Assembly: GCA_942159475.1 (NCBI GenBank)
Contig: OW804096.1
Coordinates: 135,343,625 to 135,407,624 of the forward strand
Source of the DNA: Sthenelais limicola
Taxonomy: Eukaryota > Annelida > Polychaeta > Phyllodocida > Sigalionidae
DNA length: 64,000 nt
Direction: 5' to 3'
Notes under the pieces: generated by a model
Seen by the model: only the letters and a program-made list of their open reading frames with translations
Databases searched by the model: none
What the model was told of the DNA's origin: nothing
Shown here: positions 45,501 to 47,939 of the stretch, piece after piece
How positions within the stretch are numbered: position 1 is the first letter of the stretch
How the letters are laid out: each line of letters opens with the position of its first letter
Made by a program: the position numbers and the translations under genes

Positions 45501-47292
45501 GATCTTGTAAAATAAACACTTTCAAAAATATCAGTTTTGCGACTTGTGACTCATTTTCCTAAAACACGTCACAAATGTTAATCAATAAAAATGAAGAAAA
45601 ATGTGTTTTGTATGACTCACCTTCTCTGTACACCTCCAGCTGTCCATCAAGCCTGGCCCCGCCCCCTCCTGTGTAAGCTCCGCCCATCAGCCTCATACTG
45701 GTCTCTGGTGGACTCCTCATGGCCATGTGACCTATCCCACAATGCCTCACACACTGGCCCTGGTGGAGGAATGCGTCACTAAAGCAGCTGGTGCAAGCCT
45801 CTGACGTCACACAGGTGCGACATGTCGTCATGCACGTCATGCAGGTAAGAGAGGTCTGGTTGCTATAGTATCCATGGCCACAGTGCGGGGTACAGCGTCC
45901 ATGACGTGGGTATAGTCCAGATGCACATGACGTCACACAGCTTCCTTCTTGCATGATGTATCCAGGCAAACATGTCATGCACCATTCTCCCCCCAGGTGG
46001 CAGTCTAAACACCCCTCCCCCCGGCATAATGCACAAACAACCACCCCTACCAATAAAAATGGACTGTTCCATGGGTCCTCCACAGGTTCTGGATACCTGC
46101 CCACCTGACACCCCTCCACACAAGTGAACTCTCCCATCTGTGCCTCCTCCAGCAGCATTGTGGGTAGACAGGAAGTACAGTTGCCCTCTTCCCCCTCACA
46201 GGTGACACAGGGGGTGCTACAGGGCCTGCACTCCCGCCCTCTGGTGGAATAGTACCTGTGGGGGCAGATCTGTACACACTTCATGACGTCACTACTGGAC
46301 AGGGCCAGGGTACCAGGGGGACATGACGTCACACAGGTACCCTGGTACAACAGGGTAGCTTCCTTACATCTCCCACAGATGGAGCCACTCTCTCCCATCA
46401 TGCAGTTCTCACAGGAAGGTGCGCACGCACTGCACTCCTGTGTGTAGTGGTTGCCATAGTAACCACGGGGGCAGCCAATCACACAGCTGCCACCAGAGGG
46501 CAGCAGGAAGTAGGGGGCAGCACATGTCATGCACGAGTCAGGGGTTAGTTCACATGTGAGACACCAGGAGGAGCAGGGATCACACCTGGCGCCACCTGGT
46601 GGGAGGAATTGACCCTGGGGGCAGGCGGGGGCACATACGGGGGCGGAGAGCTGAGGGCCTGAACAGGTCACCCCGATAGTCTCAGTGCCCTCACAGTTGT
46701 GTGTGGCTGCCCCTAGGTGGGGACACAGGTCCAGCCCCCCCTGGTGGGGAAGTGTGCAGTTAACATCGTCCATGAGTACAGGTAGTGGGGGCAGGTATGT
46801 GTGGAGGAGGTCATACCCAGGGTGGAAGTCTATACCCTGCCCCAACCCCATCTCTCTACACACTACATGTGTGTTAGCTAATGTCCACCCATCGTCACAC
46901 ACCATGCCCCACACACCCCCCACCTCCACCTCCACCCGCCCCTCCACCCCCCAACCACCCGCCGGCTGCCTGCCCCCGATCACATTCAGCCTAACGCGGG
47001 CCCCCAGCCCTGCCTCCACCCCTGCACACACCCCACACATGGCCCCCCTAGTGTCATTGCCCACCAGTAGAGGGGGTAGGTGTGCCCCTAGCCCCGCCTG
47101 ACACACCCGGCACGGATACTCCATGTCTGACACCCGCGGCACACATTCACGACACTCCGCCGGACACGGCAAACATGACATGTTGGTGGTCAGGAAGTAG
47201 TTGCCATTGTTACACGGCAGCTCTACGTCACCTAGCAACAACGTCATGTGACCTAGTAACGTCATCAGGGCAGCCAACACACCAGACTCCAT
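394..47292 (-). CDS. Multi-exon SRCR / furin-repeat / EGF / Ig surface-receptor-like gene, 3' end outside window
   Basis: This is the only well-supported host gene. Eleven exons join in compatible phases with AG/GT borders to 1031 codons without a stop. Domain order: signal peptide (about 1-21), Cys-rich stretch (27-89), SRCR 1 (about 100-211), furin/growth-factor-receptor-like Cys-rich repeats (about 220-525), SRCR 2 (about 533-636), EGF-like (652-688), Ig 1 (about 708-796), Ig 2 (about 800-887), Ig 3 (about 888-975) and the first half of Ig 4 (976-1031). SRCR and Ig domains usually bind ligands or cells outside the cell, so I infer a secreted or membrane recognition/adhesion role; ligand and signalling are unknown. 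NxS/T sequons (residues 38, 80, 178, 371, 478) fit an extracellular protein. Each Ig domain is cut by one internal intron and bounded by phase-1 introns, the usual sign of exon shuffling. No membrane segment is seen before the left edge. I know no family with exactly this order. Confidence 0.85.
625..760 (+). mobile_element. Short 3' fragment of the (CATA)-tailed non-LTR family
   Basis: GGAAGATCTATGGTTTCATAG, GTGTCAAATTTGATATGTTA and CTTCCGGAAATAAAAACAT match the last 120 bp of the element ending at 41734. Confidence 0.6.
951..1677. repeat. Interspersed GGGCGTTGGAACGCAAC motif, about 180-bp spacing
   Basis: Plus-orientation copies at 1111, 1288, 1306, 1472 and 1660, and one inverted copy at 951-966, lie in AT-rich filler. 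This looks like the conserved core of an eroded tandem repeat. Confidence 0.65.
1750..2250. other. Unassigned intron sequence
   Basis: AT-rich, without recognisable coding exon, repeat or RNA. Confidence 0.5.
2251..2485 (+). mobile_element. MITE family A copy
   Basis: Family A reference copy: TIR GGGTCAGATTTTCAGAAAA, body GGCAGCTGTACACATTTAG in plus orientation, about 235 bp, 4-bp duplication ATAT. The right terminus is the variant CTGGCGATTTCACCC, shared with the copies at 4152 and 7564, so it defines a subfamily. Confidence 0.85.
2889..2973 (+). ncRNA. tRNA-like pol III unit, likely SINE head
   Basis: A-box-like TGGTCAAATGGATAGC (2896-2911), B-box-like GGGGTCGAATCCC (2939-2951) and a TTTTT stop at 2964-2968. 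The anticodon-arm region ACTTCCAATCT would read TCC (Gly), but the acceptor strands do not pair, so it is not a functional tRNA. GC-rich sequence downstream (3000-3160, with GGCGCGTTGGTAAAGT) may be the SINE body. Confidence 0.42.
3247..3367 (-). CDS. Exon 10: second half of Ig domain 3
   Basis: 121-bp exon, phase 0 in and phase 1 out. Acceptor CACTTGTTTCAG, donor CATAG|GTGAGT. It encodes [20 protein letters not shown] then [20 protein letters not shown]. The motif EDAGEYRC is a textbook Ig F strand. A family B MITE starts 43 bp upstream of the acceptor. Confidence 0.9.
3410..3817 (+). mobile_element. MITE family B copy next to exon 10
   Basis: About 408 bp. TIR GTGATGTGTTTCAGGAAAAT, continuing GAGTCATAAGTCGCAAAA, mirrored at the right end. 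It starts 43 bp upstream of the exon 10 acceptor. Confidence 0.85.
3968..4110 (-). CDS. Exon 9: first half of Ig domain 3
   Basis: 143-bp exon, phase 1 in and phase 0 out. Acceptor GATCTTCCACCAG, donor CTACAG|GTCAGT. It encodes [18 protein letters not shown] then [20 protein letters not shown], with Cys and Trp at I-set spacing. Confidence 0.88.
4152..4962 (+). mobile_element. MITE family A copy split by a TTAA element
   Basis: Left part 4152-4210, right part 4788-4962, target duplication ATAC on both sides, variant right terminus. A TTAA-flanked element sits in its interior. Confidence 0.75.
4215..4783 (+). mobile_element. TTAA-flanked non-autonomous transposon
   Basis: Terminal inverted repeats AGATGAATACCAGCGTT and AACACTGGTATTTACCT are each bounded by TTAA (4211-4214 and 4784-4787). 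A TTAA target fits Kolobok or piggyBac type transposons. No transposase is present. A related partial copy lies at 23050-23290. Confidence 0.72.
4990..5224 (+). mobile_element. MITE family A copy
   Basis: TIR GGGCCAGATTTTCAG, full-length body, right end eroded after CTGACC. Confidence 0.75.
5229..5811. mobile_element. Inverted-repeat element E, interrupted by a Harbinger-like MITE
   Basis: Starts AAAGGCCCTAGTCCACTAAG and ends CTTAGTGGAAAAGGCCCTTT, an inverted pair. An internal AAAGGGCCTTGTCTACTAAG (5334) repeats the left end. Confidence 0.6.
5432..5791. mobile_element. PIF/Harbinger-like MITE (family D)
   Basis: Inverted termini GGCCCAAAAAAAATAGGTGT and CACCTATTTTTTTTTGGCC (continuing into TTTCCGATTTA), flanked by TTA at 5429-5431 and 5792-5794. 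A 3-bp TWA duplication with GG-starting termini is typical of PIF/Harbinger. The interior holds a 20-base G run. It is inserted in element E. Confidence 0.72.
5860..5985 (-). CDS. Exon 8: second half of Ig domain 2
   Basis: 126-bp exon, phase 1 at both ends. Acceptor TTGTTTGAATACAG, donor CGCA|GTGAGT. It encodes [18 protein letters not shown] then [18 protein letters not shown], the typical I-set E to G strands with the DEGMYGC motif. Confidence 0.88.
6050..6665 (+). repeat. Possible retroposed fragment with A-rich tail
   Basis: Ends CCTGAATAAAGTTCG then an A-rich run (AAAAAAAAGAAAAAAAAA) at 6640-6661, as in a polyadenylated retrocopy or SINE/LINE 3' end. The block GAGGAGGTGACAG...TGGAATTCCGTCTTCCACC resembles 36295-36350, so it belongs to a repeat family. 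Confidence 0.4.
6800..7364. repeat. Hairpin element with about 95-bp arms, interrupted by MITE C
   Basis: The left arm 6800-6900 (CCACTACTTCTCCCGCTACT) and the right arm 7258-7364 (AGTAGCGGGGCTAAGTATTG) are imperfect inverted repeats sharing CTACTTTAGAAGT and CCGTTTCAA. Confidence 0.65.
6909..7257 (-). mobile_element. MITE family C copy within a hairpin element
   Basis: About 350 bp. Termini ATAGGGGATTTGCATAGCCG and CATGCAACTCCCCTATTG; internal AAAATGGCGGCTATGCAA-type end. It lies between the inverted arms at 6800-6900 and 7258-7364. Confidence 0.72.
7395..7538 (-). CDS. Exon 7: first half of Ig domain 2
   Basis: 144-bp exon, phase 1 at both ends. Acceptor CCACATGACAG, donor CTCACA|GTGAGT. 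It encodes [20 protein letters not shown] then [20 protein letters not shown], a standard I-set B to C strand with Cys 12 residues before Trp. A family A MITE ends 26 bp upstream of the acceptor. Confidence 0.88.
7564..7798 (+). mobile_element. MITE family A copy beside exon 7
   Basis: ATAT duplication, variant right terminus GGCGATTTCACCC. It starts 26 bp upstream of the exon 7 acceptor. Confidence 0.82.
7966..8158 (-). mobile_element. MITE family A copy, short
   Basis: Both TIRs are present; internal deletion of about 45 bp; AT-repeat flanks. Confidence 0.78.
8257..8381 (-). CDS. Exon 6: second half of Ig-like domain 1
   Basis: 125-bp exon, phase 2 in and phase 1 out. Acceptor CTGTTTTAG, donor CAGG|GTAAGT. 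It encodes [11 protein letters not shown] then [17 protein letters not shown]. The usual F-strand motif DxGxYxC appears as SGLYEV, so the second canonical Cys is also lost, matching the loss in exon 5. A 21-bp minisatellite starts about 48 bp upstream of the acceptor. Confidence 0.8.
8429..8765. repeat. 21-bp minisatellite in the intron upstream of exon 6
   Basis: About nine good CACATACAGTATAACCCCGCC units to 8637, then degenerate units. Six-frame openness here is a repeat artefact. Confidence 0.9.
8777..9700 (-). mobile_element. 3' end of a non-LTR retrotransposon, (CATA)n tail
   Basis: On the minus strand it ends GGAAATAAAACATCATACAT with five CATA units, as at 41700-41734, and shares blocks such as GGGAGTGCGGCCAG and the GACTGGCTACAACATC region with the 3' UTR at 41150-41265. 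Small open frames here are UTR by-products. The 5' limit is not defined. Confidence 0.7.
9907..10037. repeat. Hairpin with about 60-bp arms beside exon 5
   Basis: AGCACTAATGCCCTCGGTTT at 9906-9925 mirrors CCTCAGGTATTAATGCT; the arms run through GGTCTGTTGCCTGGTGGA with a loop of about 8 bp near 9967-9974. Confidence 0.8.
10075..10264 (-). CDS. Exon 5: first half of Ig-like domain 1
   Basis: 190-bp exon, phase 1 in and phase 2 out. Acceptor TTTACTATGCAG, donor TACAG|GTGAGA. It encodes strands A to C of an Ig-like fold, with the core Trp in [10 protein letters not shown] (residue 741). The B-strand position that is normally Cys reads LTLTVV, so the canonical first cysteine is absent. A near-perfect hairpin (9907-10037) lies 38 bp beyond the donor. 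Confidence 0.8.
10437..10975. repeat. 19-bp minisatellite repeating a 5' splice-site motif
   Basis: About 28 units of ACTTACCCTGTATTACTGC. Read on the gene's strand, each unit is GGGTAAGTGCAGTAATACA, containing ACAGG|GTAAGT. The array ends exactly at the exon 4 donor. Confidence 0.92.
10976..11168 (-). CDS. Exon 4: end of SRCR 2 plus EGF-like module
   Basis: 193-bp exon, phase 0 in and phase 1 out. Acceptor CACTACATCAG, donor AGAGG|GTAAGT. It opens with SPLWVSCSG, the closing strand and Cys of SRCR 2. An EGF-like module of the calcium-independent type follows: [12 protein letters not shown], then [15 protein letters not shown] (residues 652-688). The donor lies at the edge of a 19-bp minisatellite whose units each copy this splice site. 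Confidence 0.85.
11830..12127 (+). repeat. Duplicated 300-bp block, copy 1
   Basis: CCTTGCTACCAAGCTTCAGT through CACTATACCTCGGGGACAA into the family A MITE. The same sequence recurs at 14671-14975 with few differences. Confidence 0.8.
11914..12131 (-). mobile_element. MITE family A copy within a duplicated block
   Basis: The left TIR is intact and the right TIR breaks off at TTTTCTAAGAAGC. Together with its left flank it is duplicated at 14671-14975. Confidence 0.75.
12177..12323 (+). mobile_element. MITE family A copy with internal replacement
   Basis: The TIRs are present, but the first half is replaced by CTATTCATGTATACACGGTA, which is an inverted copy of sequence at 11600-11637. Confidence 0.65.
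12396..12789 (+). mobile_element. MITE family B copy
   Basis: Both termini eroded at the outermost bases (TGTTTCAGGAAAATGAGTCA; CATTTTCCTAAAAC). Confidence 0.75.
13085..13892 (+). mobile_element. MITE family B copy (outer), split by another B copy
   Basis: Left part 13085-13422; right part from 13831 (ATATGATGATACATC) to CTGAAACACATCGC at 13892. The inner copy is at 13423-13830. Confidence 0.78.
13423..13830 (+). mobile_element. MITE family B copy (inner)
   Basis: Full-length. ATAT lies on both sides, and the uninterrupted family sequence CAAATATGATGATATC (36067-36082) shows the original target, which fixes a 4-bp duplication. Confidence 0.87.
14366..14484 (-). mobile_element. MITE family A copy, truncated
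   Basis: Left TIR and about 90 bp of body; the right half is missing. Confidence 0.72.
14671..14975 (+). repeat. Duplicated 300-bp block, copy 2
   Basis: Direct repeat of 11830-12127, about 2.8 kb away. Confidence 0.8.
14757..14978 (-). mobile_element. MITE family A copy, duplicate of 11914
   Basis: Both TIRs are present. Body and left flank are nearly identical to 11830-12127, including the unusual TTCTCAATTAACAACAATAA. Confidence 0.78.
15125..15360 (+). mobile_element. MITE family A copy
   Basis: ATAT duplication. The body is the second subfamily type (TGATAAATTTTGGGTATATC). Confidence 0.82.
15600..16838. repeat. 66-bp minisatellite interrupted by a solo LTR
   Basis: Units of TATAAACATATAACAGCAGC...CAGTCCTATAAGTCATAATA occur at 15600-15759 and 16364-16838, about ten in all. 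Confidence 0.9.
15760..16363 (+). mobile_element. Solo LTR inside a 66-bp minisatellite
   Basis: 604-bp block starting TGTAGTGG and ending TTCACTACA (terminal inverted TGTAGTG/CACTACA), flanked by CATA on both sides (15756-15759 and 16364-16367). It contains a TATA-like TTATATAACC (15816-15824) and AATAAA (16166-16171) in LTR-like order. No gag-pol is next to it, so it is read as a recombination-derived solo LTR; the superfamily is undetermined. Confidence 0.68.
17144..17263 (-). CDS. Exon 3: third part of SRCR 2
   Basis: 120-bp, 40-codon exon, phase 0 at both ends. Acceptor TTTTGCTTACAG, donor AAAAG|GTAATG. It encodes [20 protein letters not shown] then [20 protein letters not shown], the SRCR segment usually read as DDVxCxGxExxLxxC. 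The Cys pair spacing and the NET sequon fit. The usual acidic DDV triplet is replaced by TLTLSC, so the domain is diverged. Confidence 0.82.
17361..17767 (+). mobile_element. MITE family B copy upstream of exon 3
   Basis: ATTT duplication on both sides; full TIRs. Confidence 0.85.
17811..17912 (+). repeat. G-rich tract
   Basis: GT run followed by several G10-12 tracts separated by GCGGGA; strong G-quadruplex potential on the plus strand. Confidence 0.8.
17913..18262 (+). mobile_element. MITE family C copy
   Basis: AATAGGGGATTTGCATGTCT to GGCTATGCAACTCCGCTATT. Confidence 0.75.
18650..19128 (-). mobile_element. MITE family B copy, old and expanded
   Basis: Body blocks (AATATTTGCAATATTTGTGG, AAACTCTTTGAAAAATAAC) and a right end GACTTGTGACTCCTTTTCC are recognisable. 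An AAAAGGAAAAGGATATTCC mini-repeat (18830-18935) has grown inside it. Confidence 0.55.
19211..19619 (+). mobile_element. MITE family B copy
   Basis: ATAT duplication; full TIRs. Confidence 0.85.
19720..21165. repeat. 60-bp minisatellite, about 24 units
   Basis: Unit GATTCCTACTGCATGAAACT...GCAGATTGGGCAGTATATAC. Units are 95-100% identical. Marked variants recur (GAATTGC/GGACAG at 19921 and 20881; CCGCACGCAG at 20341 and 20821; AAGCTGATT at 20641 and 21061), so blocks of units were duplicated. The 60-bp length leaves one minus frame open. Confidence 0.95.
21290..21575. repeat. CACTGTCACA short tandem repeat abutting the exon 2 donor
   Basis: Irregular CACACACTGTCACACA units run up to eight bases from the donor at 21582. 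Confidence 0.88.
21583..21671 (-). CDS. Exon 2: core of SRCR 2
   Basis: Small 89-bp exon found by searching for the missing middle of SRCR 2. The acceptor is CTGTTGCAG|GT and the donor CTGATG|GTGGGT. It encodes [20 protein letters not shown] followed by QLKYGTALM, which matches the SRCR pattern WGTVCxDxWxxxxAxVVCRQLGYGxA. It enters in phase 1 and leaves in phase 0, as its neighbours require. It lies 24 kb from exon 1, and a CACTGTCACA repeat begins just beyond its donor. Confidence 0.82.
21700..22630. other. Unassigned AT-rich intron sequence
   Basis: Paired blocks (CAACAGTTGTACATCATCAG and CAACAGTTGCATATTGTACAG with similar followers) hint at an old duplication of about 245 bp; the left block includes the edge of exon 2. 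A possible retroelement end, AATAAATAAAATC, lies at 22501. Confidence 0.45.
22631..22980 (+). mobile_element. MITE family C copy
   Basis: AATAGGGGAGTTGCATGTCT to GGCTATGCAATTCCCCTATT; the best-preserved copy. Confidence 0.8.
22981..23752. other. Mixed repeat remnants
   Basis: Besides the TTAA fragment, 23291-23350 shares about 50 bp (TTGTTGCCCACTAA; CCACTAGAG) in inverted form with 28555-28620. 23385-23500 is pyrimidine-rich. No gene. Confidence 0.45.
23050..23290 (+). mobile_element. Partial copy of the TTAA element family
   Basis: GGAGTTCAAGGAACTAATGC and the AAAGAACCTGGTCGGG block match 4250-4340. It is shortened and its termini are not both recognisable. Confidence 0.5.
23753..24159 (+). 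mobile_element. MITE family B copy
   Basis: AAAT duplication; TIR starts GTGGTGTG. It sits just 5' of the non-LTR element. Confidence 0.82.
24355..25834 (+). pseudogene. APE-type endonuclease and linker of the non-LTR element, frameshifted
   Basis: Endonuclease motifs appear in order: [23 protein letters not shown], then after a frameshift near 24735 [17 protein letters not shown] and LSDHNPVF. These are the DNA-nicking domain signatures used for target-primed reverse transcription. The second frame runs on through a Lys-rich linker to [17 protein letters not shown], the start of the RT domain, before foreign sequence begins near 25835. Confidence 0.85.
25836..26176 (+). other. AT-rich insertion splitting the reverse transcriptase
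   Basis: About 340 bp of non-coding AT-rich sequence separates two RT segments. It ends with AATAAAAACAC followed by a TATATATATATG run, which resembles the 3' tail of a small retroelement (SINE-like). No internal promoter boxes were recognised. Confidence 0.4.
26178..27950 (+). pseudogene. Reverse transcriptase of the non-LTR element, frameshifted and interrupted
   Basis: RT motifs: [51 protein letters not shown] and [10 protein letters not shown] (FADD at 26712-26723). The segment KKAF expected between VFLDF and DTVNHK is missing through an apparent 10-nt deletion near 26470, which shifts the frame. A stop follows DLYKIPL near 27162. The C-terminal thumb continues in another frame and is cut at 27392 by a B-family MITE, resuming after 27800 ([19 protein letters not shown]). 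Confidence 0.85.
27392..27800 (+). mobile_element. MITE family B copy inside the non-LTR RT
   Basis: ATAT duplication. Interrupts the C-terminal RT coding sequence after VFRKS, so it is younger than that retrotransposon. Confidence 0.85.
28893..28995 (+). promoter_or_regulatory. Promoter-like box cluster
   Basis: In order on the plus strand: palindrome GGTCACATGACC (28893-28904), E-box CACGTG (28910-28915), CCAAT with ACCAATCAG (28917-28921), and TATATAAG (28960-28967). The spacing fits a pol II core promoter. Downstream is only a purine-rich array, so the product is unknown; it might be a mobile-element promoter. Confidence 0.4.
29030..30945. repeat. Purine-rich minisatellite (GAATGAGGGAGAGAGAGGG)n
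   Basis: About 1.9 kb, almost pure A/G on the plus strand, unit about 19-20 bp with GGGAGAGAGAG core. Long open frames on both strands are by-products. Confidence 0.95.
30963..31208 (-). mobile_element. MITE family A copy
   Basis: ACAT duplication on both sides; second-subfamily body. Confidence 0.82.
31288..31523 (+). mobile_element. MITE family A copy
   Basis: ATAT duplication, both TIRs well preserved. Confidence 0.85.
31724..31935 (-). mobile_element. MITE family A copy, degenerate
   Basis: TIR GGGGCAGATCTTCAGAAAA; right end eroded. It is followed directly by another degenerate copy in opposite orientation. Confidence 0.55.
31944..32169 (+). mobile_element. MITE family A copy, degenerate
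   Basis: TIR GAGCAGATCCTCAGAAA; ends with TTTTCTGAATATTTCACAC. Confidence 0.5.
32385..33005. repeat. 21-bp minisatellite (GTGGTGGTATGGGGTGCAGGA)
   Basis: About 29 units with slight length variation; several frames open on both strands for that reason. Confidence 0.95.
33216..35145 (-). mobile_element. 5'-truncated non-LTR retrotransposon with (ATCTT)n tail
   Basis: Minus-strand RT remnant, 3' UTR and a TCTTATCTTATCTTATC tail at 33216-33240 preceded by AATAAAA. The 5' end stops near 35145 beside a fragment matching the B-family terminus (TTTGCGACTTGTGACTCA), so truncation or later insertion cut it there. Confidence 0.8.
34248..35100 (-). pseudogene. Reverse transcriptase fragment with YVDD motif
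   Basis: The frame encodes [45 protein letters not shown] (YVDD at 34863-34874) and a thumb with [12 protein letters not shown] and YNYLGLSID. The catalytic box is YVDD rather than the FADD of the other two catalytic cores in the window. The upstream motif-A region (KAWDP) lies in a different frame, so it is frameshifted as well as truncated. Confidence 0.82.
35341..35571 (-). mobile_element. MITE family A copy
   Basis: Left TIR altered (GGGTAGTCTCCACAAAATG), right TIR TTTTTTGAAAATCTGACCC. Confidence 0.7.
35722..36122 (+). mobile_element. MITE family B copy
   Basis: ATTT duplication; small deletion in the right TIR (CATTTTCACCTCAC). Same subfamily as 56159. Confidence 0.82.
36123..36714. 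other. Unassigned intron sequence
   Basis: Contains the block shared with 6290-6400 (TGGAATGCCTTCTTCCAC). No exon, RNA or element boundary recognised. Confidence 0.45.
36715..36878 (+). mobile_element. 3' fragment of an (ATCTT)-tailed non-LTR element
   Basis: GATAAATAAAGTAGTATCTTATCTTATCTTATC at the end resembles the tail of the element at 33216 in the opposite orientation. Only UTR is present. Confidence 0.5.
36879..36911 (+). mobile_element. MITE family A right terminus only
   Basis: TGTACATTTTCTGAAAATCT followed by GACCC, with no body; joined to the (ATCTT)n tail on its left. Confidence 0.55.
36981..37215 (+). mobile_element. MITE family A copy abutting the pyrimidine array
   Basis: ATAT duplication. 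Its right boundary at 37215 directly meets the (CTCTTCCCCTCTCCATCT)n array. Confidence 0.83.
37216..39630. repeat. 18-bp pyrimidine minisatellite, 2.4 kb
   Basis: CTCTTCCCCTCTCCATCT units with CTATCT and CTCCCC variants, nearly pure C/T on plus. An 18-bp unit keeps frames open on both strands. Higher-order blocks recur (compare 38800-39130 with 39220-39550). Confidence 0.95.
39631..39921. repeat. About 48-bp pyrimidine repeat
   Basis: CCTGCCCCTCCCTCCCTGTC then CCTCTCTATCTCTATCCATC, about six units between the 18-bp array and the RT fragment. Confidence 0.88.
39922..41734 (+). mobile_element. 5'-truncated non-LTR retrotransposon with (CATA)n tail
   Basis: The element begins abruptly in RT motif A directly after the pyrimidine-rich array, has a 3' UTR of about 690 bp and ends with AATAAAG and a (CATA)n tail. 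Its 3' UTR is shared with the minus-strand fragment at 8777-9700 (GTTCGCCAGAATGCTAC and neighbouring blocks) and its last 120 bp with the fragment at 625-760. Confidence 0.85.
39925..41048 (+). pseudogene. Reverse transcriptase C-terminal two thirds, one frameshift
   Basis: First frame: [49 protein letters not shown] (FADD at 40204-40215), [25 protein letters not shown] small indel near 40458 moves the frame; the second frame continues [18 protein letters not shown] to [20 protein letters not shown] and stops at 41048. Fingers and endonuclease are absent through 5' truncation. Confidence 0.87.
42053..42287 (+). mobile_element. MITE family A copy
   Basis: ATAA duplication on both sides; well preserved. 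Confidence 0.85.
42313..42662 (+). mobile_element. MITE family C copy
   Basis: AATAGGGGAGTTGCATGTGC to GGCTATGCAACCCCCCTATT. Confidence 0.8.
42663..43353. other. Unassigned intron sequence
   Basis: A short CCCACACAGCA repeat near 42740 and otherwise nothing recognisable. Confidence 0.45.
43354..43722. repeat. Inverted-repeat pair, possible old MITE
   Basis: ACACTCTGTCCAGCCTCTAA (43355-43374) and TTAGAGGCTAGACAGAGTGT (43701-43720) are inverted copies about 325 bp apart. Confidence 0.5.
43936..44170 (-). mobile_element. MITE family A copy
   Basis: ACAT duplication on both sides; well preserved. Confidence 0.85.
44368..44774 (+). mobile_element. MITE family B copy
   Basis: AAAT duplication. 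Its left flank, ACTCAGTTAAACAAAT, is identical to that of the copy at 45165. Confidence 0.85.
45165..45572 (+). mobile_element. MITE family B copy next to exon 1
   Basis: AAAT duplication. It ends 48 bp from the exon 1 donor, inside intron 1. Confidence 0.85.
45621..47292 (-). CDS. Exon 1: signal peptide, SRCR 1, furin-like repeats, start of SRCR 2
   Basis: Large exon of 557 codons plus one base. I chose the ATG at 47292 because a hydrophobic leader follows ([16 protein letters not shown]) and the frame upstream offers only a GTG. A good splice acceptor (TTATCTCCTAG) ends at 47299, so a non-coding 5' exon probably lies upstream. SRCR 1 shows [20 protein letters not shown] (residues 127-146) and DDVNC...ETIGVTCSG ending at 212. 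Residues 220-525 hold repeated CxxC and CxxxCxxC units typical of furin-like/GF-receptor modules (for example [33 protein letters not shown]). The end, MRLMGGAY...[11 protein letters not shown], is the first strand of a second SRCR. The donor is AAG|GTGAGT, phase 1. Confidence 0.9.
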
Positions 47293-47344
47293 CGTCACCT
47301 AGGAGATAACAAGATAGGAGAACATTAGCTTAATGAATCTTTAT

Positions 47345-47566
47345 GGGTCAGATTTTCTGAATATGTACAATTCACCTTCACCAATTCTCTCAAATAACCC
47401 ACATTTAAGACAAAAATGTGCTTCTAAATGCAGTTTGACATAACAGAACTGATACTTTAAATCAATGCGATACCAAATATACTCAGATATACCCGTATTC
47501 ATCATTTTTCAGCCTAATTTAGCAGAATTTTCATATATAATTGTACATTTTCTGAAAATCTGACCC
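47345..47566 (-). mobile_element. MITE family A copy 5' of the receptor gene
   Basis: Second-subfamily body. It starts about 50 bp upstream of the exon 1 acceptor, inside the presumed 5' intron or promoter. Confidence 0.78.
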
Positions 47567-47599
47567 CTATACAATAATATATATAGTATATTTTATATA

Positions 47600-47762
47600 T
47601 AAAGTTCAAAATACAGTTCAGCCCAGTCAAACAGATTGCTAGATTCAATGGAATGGCAAATATACTCGAATTTACCAAGTATTGACCAAATTGCAGCCTA
47701 ATTTTGTAGAATTAACTAAATGTGTAGAGCTGCCAATTGTATATTTTCTGTACGTCTGACCA
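47600..47762 (-). mobile_element. MITE family A copy, left end missing
   Basis: The body starts at AAAGTTCAAAATACAGTTCA and runs to an eroded right TIR, TTTTCTGTACGTCTGACC. Confidence 0.65.
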
Positions 47763-47939
47763 TTATATGACAAAATAAGCTCCCAACGGTGGCCCATAAA
47801 ATTCGAAACCGTAACGCACTTAAGATCAAAACCAGAACCACATGCATCTAGAATGATGATCATTTTATATAATTATAAATGAAAATAAGTGAACAAATTT
47901 AAACTGAACACCTTCAGTTTAGTTGCCTATACCTTCAGC

